The notes under the pieces: model-generated
Database searches by the model: none
What the model saw: the letters and a program-made list of their open reading frames with translations, nothing else
Told to the model about the DNA's origin: nothing
DNA from: Nocardia arthritidis
GTDB lineage: Bacteria; Actinomycetota; Actinomycetes; Mycobacteriales; Mycobacteriaceae
Length of the DNA stretch: 64,000 nt
Reading direction: 5' to 3'
NCBI RefSeq assembly: GCF_011801145.1
Contig: NZ_CP046172.1
Span: 868,001-932,000 of the forward strand
Translations under genes and position numbers: made by a program
Shown here: one piece after another, positions 18,448 to 26,456 of the stretch
How the letters are laid out: each line of letters begins with the position of its first letter
Position numbering within the stretch: the first letter of the stretch is position 1

Positions 18448-20052
18448 TCAGGCCGCGGCCCGGGCCGGTGCCCGCATGGCGAGGTGCGCGCCCTGCCAGC
18501 GCTGCCGCAGCCGCCGGTCGTGGCTGACCACGATGAGCGCGCCCCGGTATTCGGCCAGGGCGGCCTCCAAATCCTCGACCAGGCCGGGGGAGAGGTGATT
18601 GGTCGGCTCGTCGAGCAGCAGGATCTCCGACGGCTCGGTGACCAGGCGCGCGAGCGCCAGCCGCTGCCGCTGACCCGTCGACAGGTCGGCCACGAGCGTC
18701 GTGAGCTGGTCGCGGCGGAACAGTCCGAGCGAGAGCAACTGTTCGGCGACGTCGCCCGAGCGTCCGCGGCCGAAGGCGGCCAGCAGCGTCTGTCCGGCCA
18801 CGGCGGGCCCTGGCTCCTGCGCGAGATAGCCGATCCGGCCGTGGCGGGTGACCGTGCCGCCATCCGGTGCGAGTTCACCGGCGAGCACCCGCAGCATGGT
18901 GGACTTGCCCGCGCCGTTCGGGCCGGTGAGCAGCAGGCGATCGCCCGCGGCGACCGTGATGCTCGTCCGGTCGAGCCGTCCGTGCACGGTGATGTCGGTG
19001 GCGTCGATGACGACGCCGTTCGCCCGTCCAGCCCGAACCGCCGCGGTGAAACGCAGCGGTTCCGGTGGCGGCGGCACCGGGTCGGCGAGCAGGCGGCGCA
19101 GCTTCTCCTCGGCATTGCGGACCCGGCTGGCCAGCGACTGCTGCACCCGCCCGCCCGCACGGTCGTAGGCCATCTTGTTGTTGTCCCGCATCGCACGTCC
19201 CGGGGCGACCTGACGCGCGGTGGTGGCGGCGGATTCCCGCAGCCGATCGATATCGGCCTGCCACTGGGCATACGACTGCGCCCACCGTGCCCGCGCCGCC
19301 GCCTTCTCGCCGAGATAACCGCCGTAGCCGTTGCCATAGCGGACCACGCGGTGGGTGTCCGCGTCGACCTCCAGCAGGCTGGTCGCGATCCGCTCCAGGA
19401 AAACCCGGTCGTGCGAGACCGTCACCGTGGTGCCGGGACGGGTGCGCAGGTGGTCCTCGAGCCAGGTCATGGCGTCGTCGTCGAGATGGTTGGTCGGCTC
19501 GTCGAGCAGCAGCACCTCGGTGCCCGCCGCGAGCAGCGCGGCCAGGCGCAGGCGAACCTGCTCGCCGCCGGACAGTCCGCCGACGGTGCGATCGCGGTCG
19601 ACCAGGCCCAAACCCAGTCCGTGCAGGGCACGTTCGACCCGCGCGTCGGCGTCGTAGCCGCCGCGCAGTTCGAAAACCGTTGCGATCTCGCCATATTCGG
19701 CCATCGCGGATTGGTCGCCCTCGGTCATCGCCTGCTCGAGGCGGCGCATCCGGCGTTCGAGCAGGCGCAGCTCGCCGAGCGACCGGTCGATCACCTGCCG
19801 CACCGTCAGATGCGGTGCGAGCCGTTCATCCTGTGCGAGATATCCGACGCCGCCGTCGGTTTGGACGACGATCTCGCCCCGGTCGGGTCGCACGCGTCCC
19901 GCGAGGATGCGCAGCAGGGTGGTCTTACCGGACCCGTTCTCGCCGATGATCCCGGTGCGCTCACCCGCGGCGAGTGAGCAGTTCACCTCGTCGAGGACGA
20001 GACGACCGTTGAAGGATTTGCCGACCGCGTGCGCGGTGATCTGTGTTGGCAT
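18448..20052 (-). CDS. ABC-F ribosome-protection-type ATPase
   Basis: The 534-residue protein has two ABC domains and no membrane part. Walker A motifs are GENGSGKTTLL and GPNGAGKSTML; signatures are LSGGE and STGQ; Walker B are VLLLDEPTNHL and ILLLDEPTNHL. The linker between them (about residues 190-300) is Arg/Ala-rich, as in antibiotic-resistance ABC-F proteins of actinobacteria. These displace macrolides, lincosamides, streptogramins or pleuromutilins from the ribosome. The start MPTQITAH has GGAGAG upstream. It heads the ABC-F/Vat/glycosyltransferase operon. The 157-base leader before it could host attenuation, but I could not fix a structure. Confidence 0.9.
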   Translation of the reverse strand: MPTQITAHAVGKSFNGRLVLDEVNCSLAAGERTGIIGENGSGKTTLLRILAGRVRPDRGEIVVQTDGGVGYLAQDERLAPHLTVRQVIDRSLGELRLLERRMRRLEQAMTEGDQSAMAEYGEIATVFELRGGYDADARVERALHGLGLGLVDRDRTVGGLSGGEQVRLRLAALLAAGTEVLLLDEPTNHLDDDAMTWLEDHLRTRPGTTVTVSHDRVFLERIATSLLEVDADTHRVVRYGNGYGGYLGEKAAARARWAQSYAQWQADIDRLRESAATTARQVAPGRAMRDNNKMAYDRAGGRVQQSLASRVRNAEEKLRRLLADPVPPPPEPLRFTAAVRAGRANGVVIDATDITVHGRLDRTSITVAAGDRLLLTGPNGAGKSTMLRVLAGELAPDGGTVTRHGRIGYLAQEPGPAVAGQTLLAAFGRGRSGDVAEQLLSLGLFRRDQLTTLVADLSTGQRQRLALARLVTEPSEILLLDEPTNHLSPGLVEDLEAALAEYRGALIVVSHDRRLRQRWQGAHLAMRAPARAAA

Positions 20053-20144
20053 GTGCACTCTCCGAAGCATTCGAATACGACGCGGCCGTCATGGACCGCA
20101 TGGCCGGGCGAACACCTCGGAAGAACATCGGCAAACCTCACTAG

Positions 20145-20160
20145 TGCGACGACTGTTGCA
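20145..20160. promoter_or_regulatory. Candidate TetR operator between the resistance operons
   Basis: TGCGACGACTGTTGCA is a 16-base imperfect palindrome (5 of 6 arm bases pair) centred between the divergent ABC-F and TetR starts. Control of the ABC-F operon by the TetR protein is inferred from position only. Confidence 0.4.
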
Positions 20161-20209
20161 TTAAGATAGTGCCACACGCCGTCCCATCGAGCAACCGGGA
20201 ATATCGACG

Positions 20210-20827
20210 ATGAGTTCTCCACCCAGCGAGTCACCCACGCCGCGGCCCCGGCCGGGCGGCCGGACCGCTCGCATCCGCGCCCAGGTACTCGACGCGGTCA
20301 GCGCCGAGTTGACCGAGCACGGCTACGACGCGCTCACCATCGACGGCGTCGCCGCTCGCGCCGGGGTGCATCGCGCGACGGTGTATCGCCGCTGGCGCGA
20401 TGTCGGCGGCCTGATCACCGACGTCTTCGCCGCCGCGAGCGACCTGGACTGGCATCCGCGCGATACCGGTTCCCTGTGTGGCGATCTGGCGGCGCTCAAT
20501 CAAGAGATCCAGGATTCGCTGACCGAGAAGTCATCGATCGCGACGGCATTGATCGCGGTCTCGTTCCGTTCCGAGGAGGCCGCCCGAGCGCTGCGGCGAC
20601 TGTGGGAGGACCGGTATACGCAGTGCGAGATCGTCGTCGAGCGAGCGGTGGAGCGCGGTGAAATCCCGGCTGATACCGATGCGCGCGCCCTGCTGATAGC
20701 CGCTACCGCACCGCTTTATCACCGGCTGGTTCTGCTGCGGGATCCGGCAGATCCTGGCCTGCCCGACCATGCCGCGGCCGGCGCGACCCTCGCTGCACAG
20801 GCCGGTGCGTTCAGGCGCGCCGGGTGA
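20210..20827 (+). CDS. TetR-family regulator of the resistance island
   Basis: The 205-residue protein has a TetR HTH near residues 25-70 (AVSAELTEHGYDALTIDGVAARAGVHRATVYRRW) and a C-terminal domain of the AcrR/TetR_C type. It is divergent from the ABC-F/Vat/glycosyltransferase operon and upstream of the monooxygenase and lyase genes on its own strand. It is thus the natural candidate to sense a drug and derepress both sides. Confidence 0.9.
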   Translation: MSSPPSESPTPRPRPGGRTARIRAQVLDAVSAELTEHGYDALTIDGVAARAGVHRATVYRRWRDVGGLITDVFAAASDLDWHPRDTGSLCGDLAALNQEIQDSLTEKSSIATALIAVSFRSEEAARALRRLWEDRYTQCEIVVERAVERGEIPADTDARALLIAATAPLYHRLVLLRDPADPGLPDHAAAGATLAAQAGAFRRAG

Positions 20828-20929
20828 TGTGAATCGTCCCGTTTCAACATATAGGGCATTGGCGGGCTTGCGGCAAGACCCGGTACGTAGTGCAGAATCG
20901 CTGGCCTGAGTCGGTATGGAAGTAATGAG

Positions 20930-22510
20930 GTGTGCGTGGGTACCAGTGTGGTAAGCGGAGTATTCGATGCCGACGTGATCATCGTGGGTGCGGGTCCGAC
21001 CGGTTTGATGCTGGCGGCCGAGCTGCGTTCGGCCGGGGTGCGGCCGCTGGTGCTGGAGCGTCAGCCCCGGCCGCGCGACACCCCGAAGGCCGGTGGGCTC
21101 GGCGGTCAGATCCTGGAACTGTTGCGCTATCGAGGTTTATTGGATCGTTTCGCCGCGGCATGCACCGATCCCATTCCGGCGCCGCGGTTTCCGTTCGGCG
21201 GTGTGCACGTCGACCTGACGTCGCTGACGGATTCGCCGATGCACGCGTTGCCGCTGCCGCAGCAGTCGCTCGAACGACTGCTCGGTGAGCGTGCCGACGA
21301 ACTCGAGGTGGATATCCGCCGCGGGCACGAGGTGATCGGCGTGCGCCAGGACGCCGATATGGTTACCGCTCAGGTGTGCGGGCCTGCGGGCGAATATCAG
21401 GTGATCGCACGGTATCTCGTCGGCTGCGACGGTGCGCGCAGCCGGATTCGCGATCTGGCCGCGATTCCGTTCCCCGGCAACACCTACCCCGAGGTCAATC
21501 GGCTAGCGCAGGTCACGTTGCCCGATTCGGTGACCCGGTTGGACAACGGCGATCTCGAGGTTCCCGGATTCGGAACTGTCCGTGCGGGTTTCACCCGCAC
21601 GGAAAACGGCCTGTTCGGACTGGGTAGTTCGCCCGATTCCGCGGTGGTTTCGGTCTACACGACCGAGGAGGAGACCGCCGAATACGACGATGACATCCCG
21701 CTGACCGTCACCGAGATGCAGGACAGTATCCACCGGGTGCTCGGTGCGAACCTGCCTGTGGTGCAAGCACTTCGGCTGTCACGCTTCACCTTCAAGGCGC
21801 GGCAGGCCGAACGTTACCGCGACGGCAGGATCCTGCTAGCCGGTGACGCGGCCCACCTGTTTCCGGCCACCGGCGTCGCGATCAACGCGGGCATGCTCGA
21901 CGCGGTCAACCTGGCCTGGAAGCTGGCCGCCGAGGTGCACGGCTGGGCGCCCGAGGGTCTGCTGGACAGCTACCACGACGAACGCCACCACGCGGGCGAG
22001 CGCACCATGCTGCACACCCGGGCGCAGGTTGCGCTGCGGCGCGGCACCGATCCGGCCGCCGAGGCGCTGCGAGAAGTGTTCCAGGAACTGCTCATCGACG
22101 AACAACCCCTGCGGCGGATGGGTGCGCTCATCGCGGGCGCCGATATCCGCTATCGGCTGCCGAACCCGAACGGGCACCCGCTGACCGGCACATTCGCACC
22201 CGATCTCGCCCTGCGCACCGAAGCGGGTGCGAGCAGCGTCGCCGAACTCATGCACAGCGCACGGCCCGTGCTGCTCGATCTCGCCGACCGCGCGGAACTG
22301 CGTGCCATCGCCCGGGATTGGCAGGATCGAGTCGAAATCCGCAGCGCTACAACCGAAAACCGACCGGCGGACGCCCTGCTGATCCGTCCGGACGGTCACA
22401 TCGCCTGGGCCGCAACCATCGACGAACCCGGCGATACGGGGCTGCGGGAGGCGCTGTCGTCCTGGTTCGGCGCACCGGCCACGGCGTCGCTCGGCGCTCG
22501 GCAGTCCTGA
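20930..22510 (+). CDS. FAD-dependent aromatic monooxygenase (Rox/PheA-TfdB type)
   Basis: The 526-residue flavoprotein shows the FAD Rossmann motif DVIIVGAGPTGLMLAAELRSAG, the mid-protein DG motif (VGCDGARSRIRD), and GDAAHLFPATGVAINAGMLDAVNLAWKLA, which binds the FAD ribityl chain. A thioredoxin-like C-terminal domain follows. The set is that of phenol and rifampicin monooxygenases. Its place beside a streptogramin lyase and a TetR gene suggests drug inactivation, but a catabolic or biosynthetic hydroxylase cannot be excluded. The start is uncertain: GTG at 20930, or GTG at 20936 just after GAGG. Confidence 0.82.
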   Translation: MCVGTSVVSGVFDADVIIVGAGPTGLMLAAELRSAGVRPLVLERQPRPRDTPKAGGLGGQILELLRYRGLLDRFAAACTDPIPAPRFPFGGVHVDLTSLTDSPMHALPLPQQSLERLLGERADELEVDIRRGHEVIGVRQDADMVTAQVCGPAGEYQVIARYLVGCDGARSRIRDLAAIPFPGNTYPEVNRLAQVTLPDSVTRLDNGDLEVPGFGTVRAGFTRTENGLFGLGSSPDSAVVSVYTTEEETAEYDDDIPLTVTEMQDSIHRVLGANLPVVQALRLSRFTFKARQAERYRDGRILLAGDAAHLFPATGVAINAGMLDAVNLAWKLAAEVHGWAPEGLLDSYHDERHHAGERTMLHTRAQVALRRGTDPAAEALREVFQELLIDEQPLRRMGALIAGADIRYRLPNPNGHPLTGTFAPDLALRTEAGASSVAELMHSARPVLLDLADRAELRAIARDWQDRVEIRSATTENRPADALLIRPDGHIAWAATIDEPGDTGLREALSSWFGAPATASLGARQS

Positions 22511-22613
22511 CCGCTCGGCAGCAGACCATTCGGAGCACCGACACATGTCGAGGGTCGGCACGCGCGGCGTCGGATATCCCTTCGCCGTGTATGGAACGAC
22601 AGACAGGATTTTG

Positions 22614-23495
22614 ATGAAACATCAAGTCATTCAGGAGTTCTCGGTGTCCGCCGCCGAGGCGGGACCCTATGGAATCGCCACGGGCGCCGATGGCGCGCTC
22701 TGGCTTACATTGGTGCACAGCGGTGAGATCGCCCGGCTGTCCGTTGATGGTGCCGTGCAACGGTATTCGGCGGGAGGCGCAGGATCCCGTCCGAGCGTCG
22801 TCGCCGCTGGCGCCGACGGCGCCCTGTGGTTCACCCGGTCCGGTGACGATCACATCGCGCGCAGCACCACCGACGGCGACCTGACGGCGTTCGAATTACC
22901 CTCGGGCAGTGGGCCATTCGGAATATGCGCGGGTCCCGACGAGGCCATGTGGTTTACCGAGATGAACGCCGATCGCATCGGCCGGATCACCGCCGACGGT
23001 GCGGTCACCCACTTCGATCTGCCGGTTCGGGGCGCGTTCGCGTCCATGATCACCGCGGGTCCGGACGAGGCGCTGTGGTTCACGCTCAACCAGGCCGAGG
23101 CGATCGGACGCATCGACCTCGGCGGCGAGATCACCATCTACCCACTGCCCGATCATGGTGCTCCGGTGGGTATTACCCGGGGCGCGGATGACGCGCTTTG
23201 GTTCGTCGACATCGCCGCCGGCCGGATCGGCCGCATCGACCGCGGCGGCGTCTTCCGCATGTTCCCGCTGCCCGACCCCGCGGCTAGACCGCATGCCATC
23301 GCGGCACTGCCGTCCGGCGACTGCTGGTTCACCGAGTGGGGCGCCAACCGGCTCGGGCGGATCGACGCCACCGGCGTCGTCACCGAATTCGACCTGCCGA
23401 CACCGGCATCCGAGCCGCACGGCATCACGGTCGGCCCGGACGGCGCGGTGTGGACGGCGTTGGAGATCGGTTCGGTCGCCCGCATCGCGCCTTGA
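22614..23495 (+). CDS. vgb: Virginiamycin B lyase-like protein (streptogramin B lyase)
   Basis: The 293-residue protein starts at MKHQVIQEF and is about the length of Vgb. It is a seven-bladed beta-propeller with repeats of the form GPDEALWFT...IGRI...G.ITIYPLP. The likely active-site region is preserved, with His in ARPHAIAALPSGD, Glu in CWFTEWGANRLGRI, and His in SEPHGITVGPDGAVW. Vgb opens the cyclic depsipeptide of group B streptogramins without water. Related propellers also occur as non-lyase proteins, but the Vat and ABC-F genes next door strengthen the lyase call. Confidence 0.85.
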   Translation: MKHQVIQEFSVSAAEAGPYGIATGADGALWLTLVHSGEIARLSVDGAVQRYSAGGAGSRPSVVAAGADGALWFTRSGDDHIARSTTDGDLTAFELPSGSGPFGICAGPDEAMWFTEMNADRIGRITADGAVTHFDLPVRGAFASMITAGPDEALWFTLNQAEAIGRIDLGGEITIYPLPDHGAPVGITRGADDALWFVDIAAGRIGRIDRGGVFRMFPLPDPAARPHAIAALPSGDCWFTEWGANRLGRIDATGVVTEFDLPTPASEPHGITVGPDGAVWTALEIGSVARIAP

Positions 23496-23581
23496 ATCAC
23501 GATCGGCCGCAACGCATTACAGCCCAGCATGTGCGGACGATCGCGGCGGAATAGGCACGCGATCGGCCGCGCATGCCGGAC

Positions 23582-24493
23582 TCACCCGAAGAACGCCGTC
23601 AGTTGCTCGACGACGAATTCGGGCTGCTCCTCGGCGATGTAGTGCCCGCTGCCGGGGACGGCGACGACCCGCACGTCGGTACCCTTGTCGGCCATCTGTT
23701 CCCGCAGCGCGGAGTAGCTATCCGCACCGGCGAGGGTCAGGATCGGGGTGGTCACCGGCTGGTAGGTCGCCAGATCGGCGACGTCCTTGCGCATGGTCTG
23801 ATACCAGCGGTTACCCGCGCGGATGGCCTCGGGCGAGTCGTAGGCGGCGGCGTATACGCGGCGGGCTTGTTCGTCGACCGAGGCCTGGTCGGCCAGCATG
23901 TGGCCGTACAGCCAATCGATCAACAGCCGGAATCGCCCGTCCAGCAATCGTTCCGGCAGTTCCGGGAGTTGATTGAGCGCGAACCACCACGGATATCCGC
24001 CCCGGCCCTCGGTGAGCGCGGCGACCTGTTCGTCGGAGGCCGGGAGCATCGGGATGGCCAGCCATGACGCGTCGGGTACGCCCATATCCATGGTGACCAA
24101 TCGGCGTACGACGGCCGGGAAGTTGGCGGTCAGGTGATAGCCGAGGGAGGCGCCGATATCGTGTCCGGCGACGAAGGCCGACTCGTAGCCGAGATGGCCG
24201 ATCAGCGCGTGGATGTCGGCCGCCATGGATTTCTTGTCGTAGCCGGTTTCGGGTTTGGCCGATCCGCCCATTCCACGCAGGTCGACCGCGATCACGCGGT
24301 AGCGACGGGCCAACGCGGGCATGATCTTTCGGAATTGCCACCAGGTTTGCGGCCAGCCGCCGAGCAGGATCAGCGGATCGCCTTCGCCGCCGCTCACGTA
24401 GTGCAGCCGTATCCCGTTGACCTCGGCGTGCGTGCTGGTGAACGCGCCGTCCAGCGAGGCGGCCAGTTCGGCGTCGGTGGGGGTGGAAACCAT
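23582..24493 (-). CDS. Epoxide hydrolase-like alpha/beta hydrolase
   Basis: The 303-residue protein starts at MVSTPTDAEL, with AAAGGA about 9 bases upstream. It has the epoxide hydrolase layout: LLGGWPQTWWQFRKI (the oxyanion HGXP motif with Gly for His), VIAVDLRGMGGS, nucleophile Asp in VAGHDIGASLGY, cap-domain tyrosine region, and the catalytic His in VPGSGHYIAEEQPE. Haloalkane dehalogenase is an alternative within the same fold. It lies downstream of a TetR gene and has its own copy of that regulator's operator. Confidence 0.85.
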   Translation of the reverse strand: MVSTPTDAELAASLDGAFTSTHAEVNGIRLHYVSGGEGDPLILLGGWPQTWWQFRKIMPALARRYRVIAVDLRGMGGSAKPETGYDKKSMAADIHALIGHLGYESAFVAGHDIGASLGYHLTANFPAVVRRLVTMDMGVPDASWLAIPMLPASDEQVAALTEGRGGYPWWFALNQLPELPERLLDGRFRLLIDWLYGHMLADQASVDEQARRVYAAAYDSPEAIRAGNRWYQTMRKDVADLATYQPVTTPILTLAGADSYSALREQMADKGTDVRVVAVPGSGHYIAEEQPEFVVEQLTAFFG

Positions 24494-24508
24494 GATGATG
24501 AATCCTTT

Positions 24509-24527
24509 ATTTGAATGTTCGGTCAAG
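24509..24527. promoter_or_regulatory. TetR operator copy upstream of the epoxide hydrolase
   Basis: ATTTGAATGTTCGGTCAAG (plus strand) is nearly the same as the element at 25168-25187 read on the other strand (ATTTGAACGTTTGGTCAAG), with two differences. It lies just upstream of the hydrolase start. Confidence 0.7.
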
Positions 24528-24545
24528 AAAATGGACATGAAGAAG

Positions 24546-24563
24546 CCCCTTCCGGAGAAGGGG
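24546..24563 (-). terminator. Hairpin between TetR and epoxide hydrolase genes
   Basis: CCCCTT (24546-24551) pairs with AAGGGG (24558-24563) across a 6-base loop, just after the TetR stop on the minus strand. It may end or attenuate the tetR transcript, leaving the hydrolase to its own promoter. Confidence 0.5.
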
Positions 24564-24568
24564 TTGAG

Positions 24569-25147
24569 TCAGGCGAGCAGCGCGAGGGCCTGTTCGACCG
24601 TGTCGTCGAGGAACCGTTGGCGCAGTGCGGTTTTGCCGACCACCCGCATGCCCTGTAACAGGGTCACCAGGAAGCGCGCAAGCGCCACCGGGTCGCGATC
24701 GGCGGGCAGCTCGCCCTCGGAGCGCGCCCGCATCAGCGTGGCCGTGATGGCGGTCTCCATGATCTCCAACCCGGATGTCACGATGCGGCCCGCGCCCTCG
24801 TCGCCGGGCAATTCCACTGCGGTATTGGTCATCAGACACCCTTTGTGCTGGTCATCGGTCAGCGACATTTCCGCGTACCACCGCACCAGGTCGCGCACCG
24901 CGTCGAGCGAGGAGCCGGGCGCGCTCAGCCGATCGAGCAGTCCGGCGCGCGAATCATCCACATACCGTTCGACCGCGGCCAGGAACAGATCCCGTTTACC
25001 GCCGAACGCCAGATAGATGCTCCCGCGCCCTAAACCCAAGTGCGCCACCAGATCCTGCATGGAGGTCGCCTCATACCCCTGACGCCAGAACAGCTCCATC
25101 GCCGCCCACAACGCTGTGTCCTGATCGAACTCCTTCACCCTGCCCAC
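24569..25147 (-). CDS. TetR-family repressor
   Basis: The 192-residue protein has a TetR HTH (MELFWRQGYEATSMQDLVAHLGLGRGSIYLAFGGKRDLFLAAV, about residues 17-60) and the TetR_C domain of the YcdC/AcrR class. Matching operator elements upstream of its own start and of the downstream epoxide hydrolase indicate autoregulation and control of the hydrolase. Confidence 0.92.
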   Translation of the reverse strand: MGRVKEFDQDTALWAAMELFWRQGYEATSMQDLVAHLGLGRGSIYLAFGGKRDLFLAAVERYVDDSRAGLLDRLSAPGSSLDAVRDLVRWYAEMSLTDDQHKGCLMTNTAVELPGDEGAGRIVTSGLEIMETAITATLMRARSEGELPADRDPVALARFLVTLLQGMRVVGKTALRQRFLDDTVEQALALLA

Positions 25148-25167
25148 GGTTGTAGACCCTACCGTTA

Positions 25168-25187
25168 CTTGACCAAACGTTCAAATA
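25168..25187. promoter_or_regulatory. TetR autoregulatory operator
   Basis: CTTGACCAAACGTTCAAATA lies 21 bases upstream of the TetR start. It contains TTGA...TCAA arms and is repeated, in the opposite orientation, in front of the epoxide hydrolase gene. Confidence 0.7.
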
Positions 25188-25306
25188 AATCGCGCCAGGG
25201 ATCGCCGCCGGGCCAGCAGTACCGTCGACCACTCGAGCCGATCATTCCGAACAGAATGAGCTCGCAAGACTTCCGGAAGCCGCTGGCCTGCGCACCGGGT
25301 CGGTAT

Positions 25307-25323
25307 CTTCATCCCGGCTTCAT
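25307..25323. promoter_or_regulatory. Response-regulator direct repeat upstream of the DUF1259 gene
   Basis: CTTCATcccggCTTCAT is a direct repeat of CTTCAT with an 11-base period, the form bound by OmpR-type regulators. The same element occurs upstream of the response-regulator gene at 28492-28508, and the flanks also match for about 30 bases. Confidence 0.65.
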
Positions 25324-25398
25324 GAACCGCCGATATACCTTGCCCCGCAGCCCGTCTCGCCTCGGTCGGTCTGCCTACTCCGACGACAAGGAATCCTC

Positions 25399-26373
25399 AT
25401 GCGCGTTTCAGCCGGTCGATCCGTCCGACGTGTGGCGATCCTGACCGCACTGCTCGCTGTCACGGTGGCGGCGGGGTGCTCCAGCAATAGCGGCACCTCC
25501 AGCACTTCGACCATGGACATGCCGATGAGCGGCTCGCACAAGCCGGTCGCCACCACCGACGCCGATTGGAAACCGGTCACCGACGCGCTCGGGCGGACCG
25601 GAAAATTCGGCGACAACAACACCGTCTACCGGATCCCGCTGGTCCGGTCGGACCTGCACGTGCAGTCTCAGGGCGTTGACATCAAACCGGGCCTGTCGCT
25701 CGGCGGCTACGCCGCGTTCGGTAAATACGACGACGGCGCTATGGTGATGGGCGATCTGGTCGTCACCGAGGAGGAATTGCCGAAGGTCACCGATGCCCTG
25801 CACGCCAACGGTTTGCGGCAGACCGCCCTGCACAAGCATCTGCTCGGACACTCCCCGCAGGTTTGGTGGACCCATATCGAGGGCATGGGCGACCCGGCGC
25901 AACTGGGCAAGGCCATGAAGGCCGTCCTCGACGCCACCTCCATCGCCCCCGCCGCCGCACCGCCCGCCCAGCAGCCGCCGGTCGATATCGACACCGCCGG
26001 TGTGGACGCGGCGTTGGGCCGCAAGGGAACCGCCGACGGCGGCCTGTTCAAATACAACCTCGCCCGCGCCGAAACCATCAGCGACAGCGGACATGTGCTG
26101 CCTCCGACCTTCGGCGTCACCACCGTCATCAACTTCCAGCCGACCGGTGCCGGCGGGGCCGCCGTCAACGGCGATTTCGCGCTTACCACAACGGAAGTCG
26201 ACAAGGTGATCGAAGCACTGCGAAAGGGCGGCATCGACGTGGTCGAACTGCACAACCACATGCTCACCGACGACCCGCATATCTTCTTCCTGCACTACTG
26301 GGCCGTGGACGACGCGGTCACCATCGCCAAGACCCTCCGCACGGCTCTGGACGCGACAAACCTCGCGAAATAG
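25399..26373 (+). CDS. DUF1259 lipoprotein (LpqO-like)
   Basis: The 324-residue protein has a lipoprotein signal peptide (VTVAAGCSS, lipid-modified Cys near residue 28). It then has two tandem DUF1259 domains (about residues 55-190 and 205-322). Each contains the paired His motif: LRQTALHKHLLGHSPQVWWTHIEG and IDVVELHNHMLTDDPHIFFLHYW. M. tuberculosis LpqO is of this family, whose function is unknown. The promoter shares a response-regulator box with the nearby two-component system, so it is probably part of that regulon. Confidence 0.85.
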   Translation: MRVSAGRSVRRVAILTALLAVTVAAGCSSNSGTSSTSTMDMPMSGSHKPVATTDADWKPVTDALGRTGKFGDNNTVYRIPLVRSDLHVQSQGVDIKPGLSLGGYAAFGKYDDGAMVMGDLVVTEEELPKVTDALHANGLRQTALHKHLLGHSPQVWWTHIEGMGDPAQLGKAMKAVLDATSIAPAAAPPAQQPPVDIDTAGVDAALGRKGTADGGLFKYNLARAETISDSGHVLPPTFGVTTVINFQPTGAGGAAVNGDFALTTTEVDKVIEALRKGGIDVVELHNHMLTDDPHIFFLHYWAVDDAVTIAKTLRTALDATNLAK

Positions 26374-26456
26374 CAAGAGTTCCAACAGGTTCAGACAATC
26401 CAGAAATGGGTGACGCCATCAACCGCCGGGCCGGTCGTCGTCATCCGAGTCGGCCG

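Noticed and set aside
18424..19977. Long plus-strand open frame of about 517 codons
   Set aside because: It is the antisense shadow of the ABC-F gene, whose Walker and signature motifs are all intact on the minus strand.
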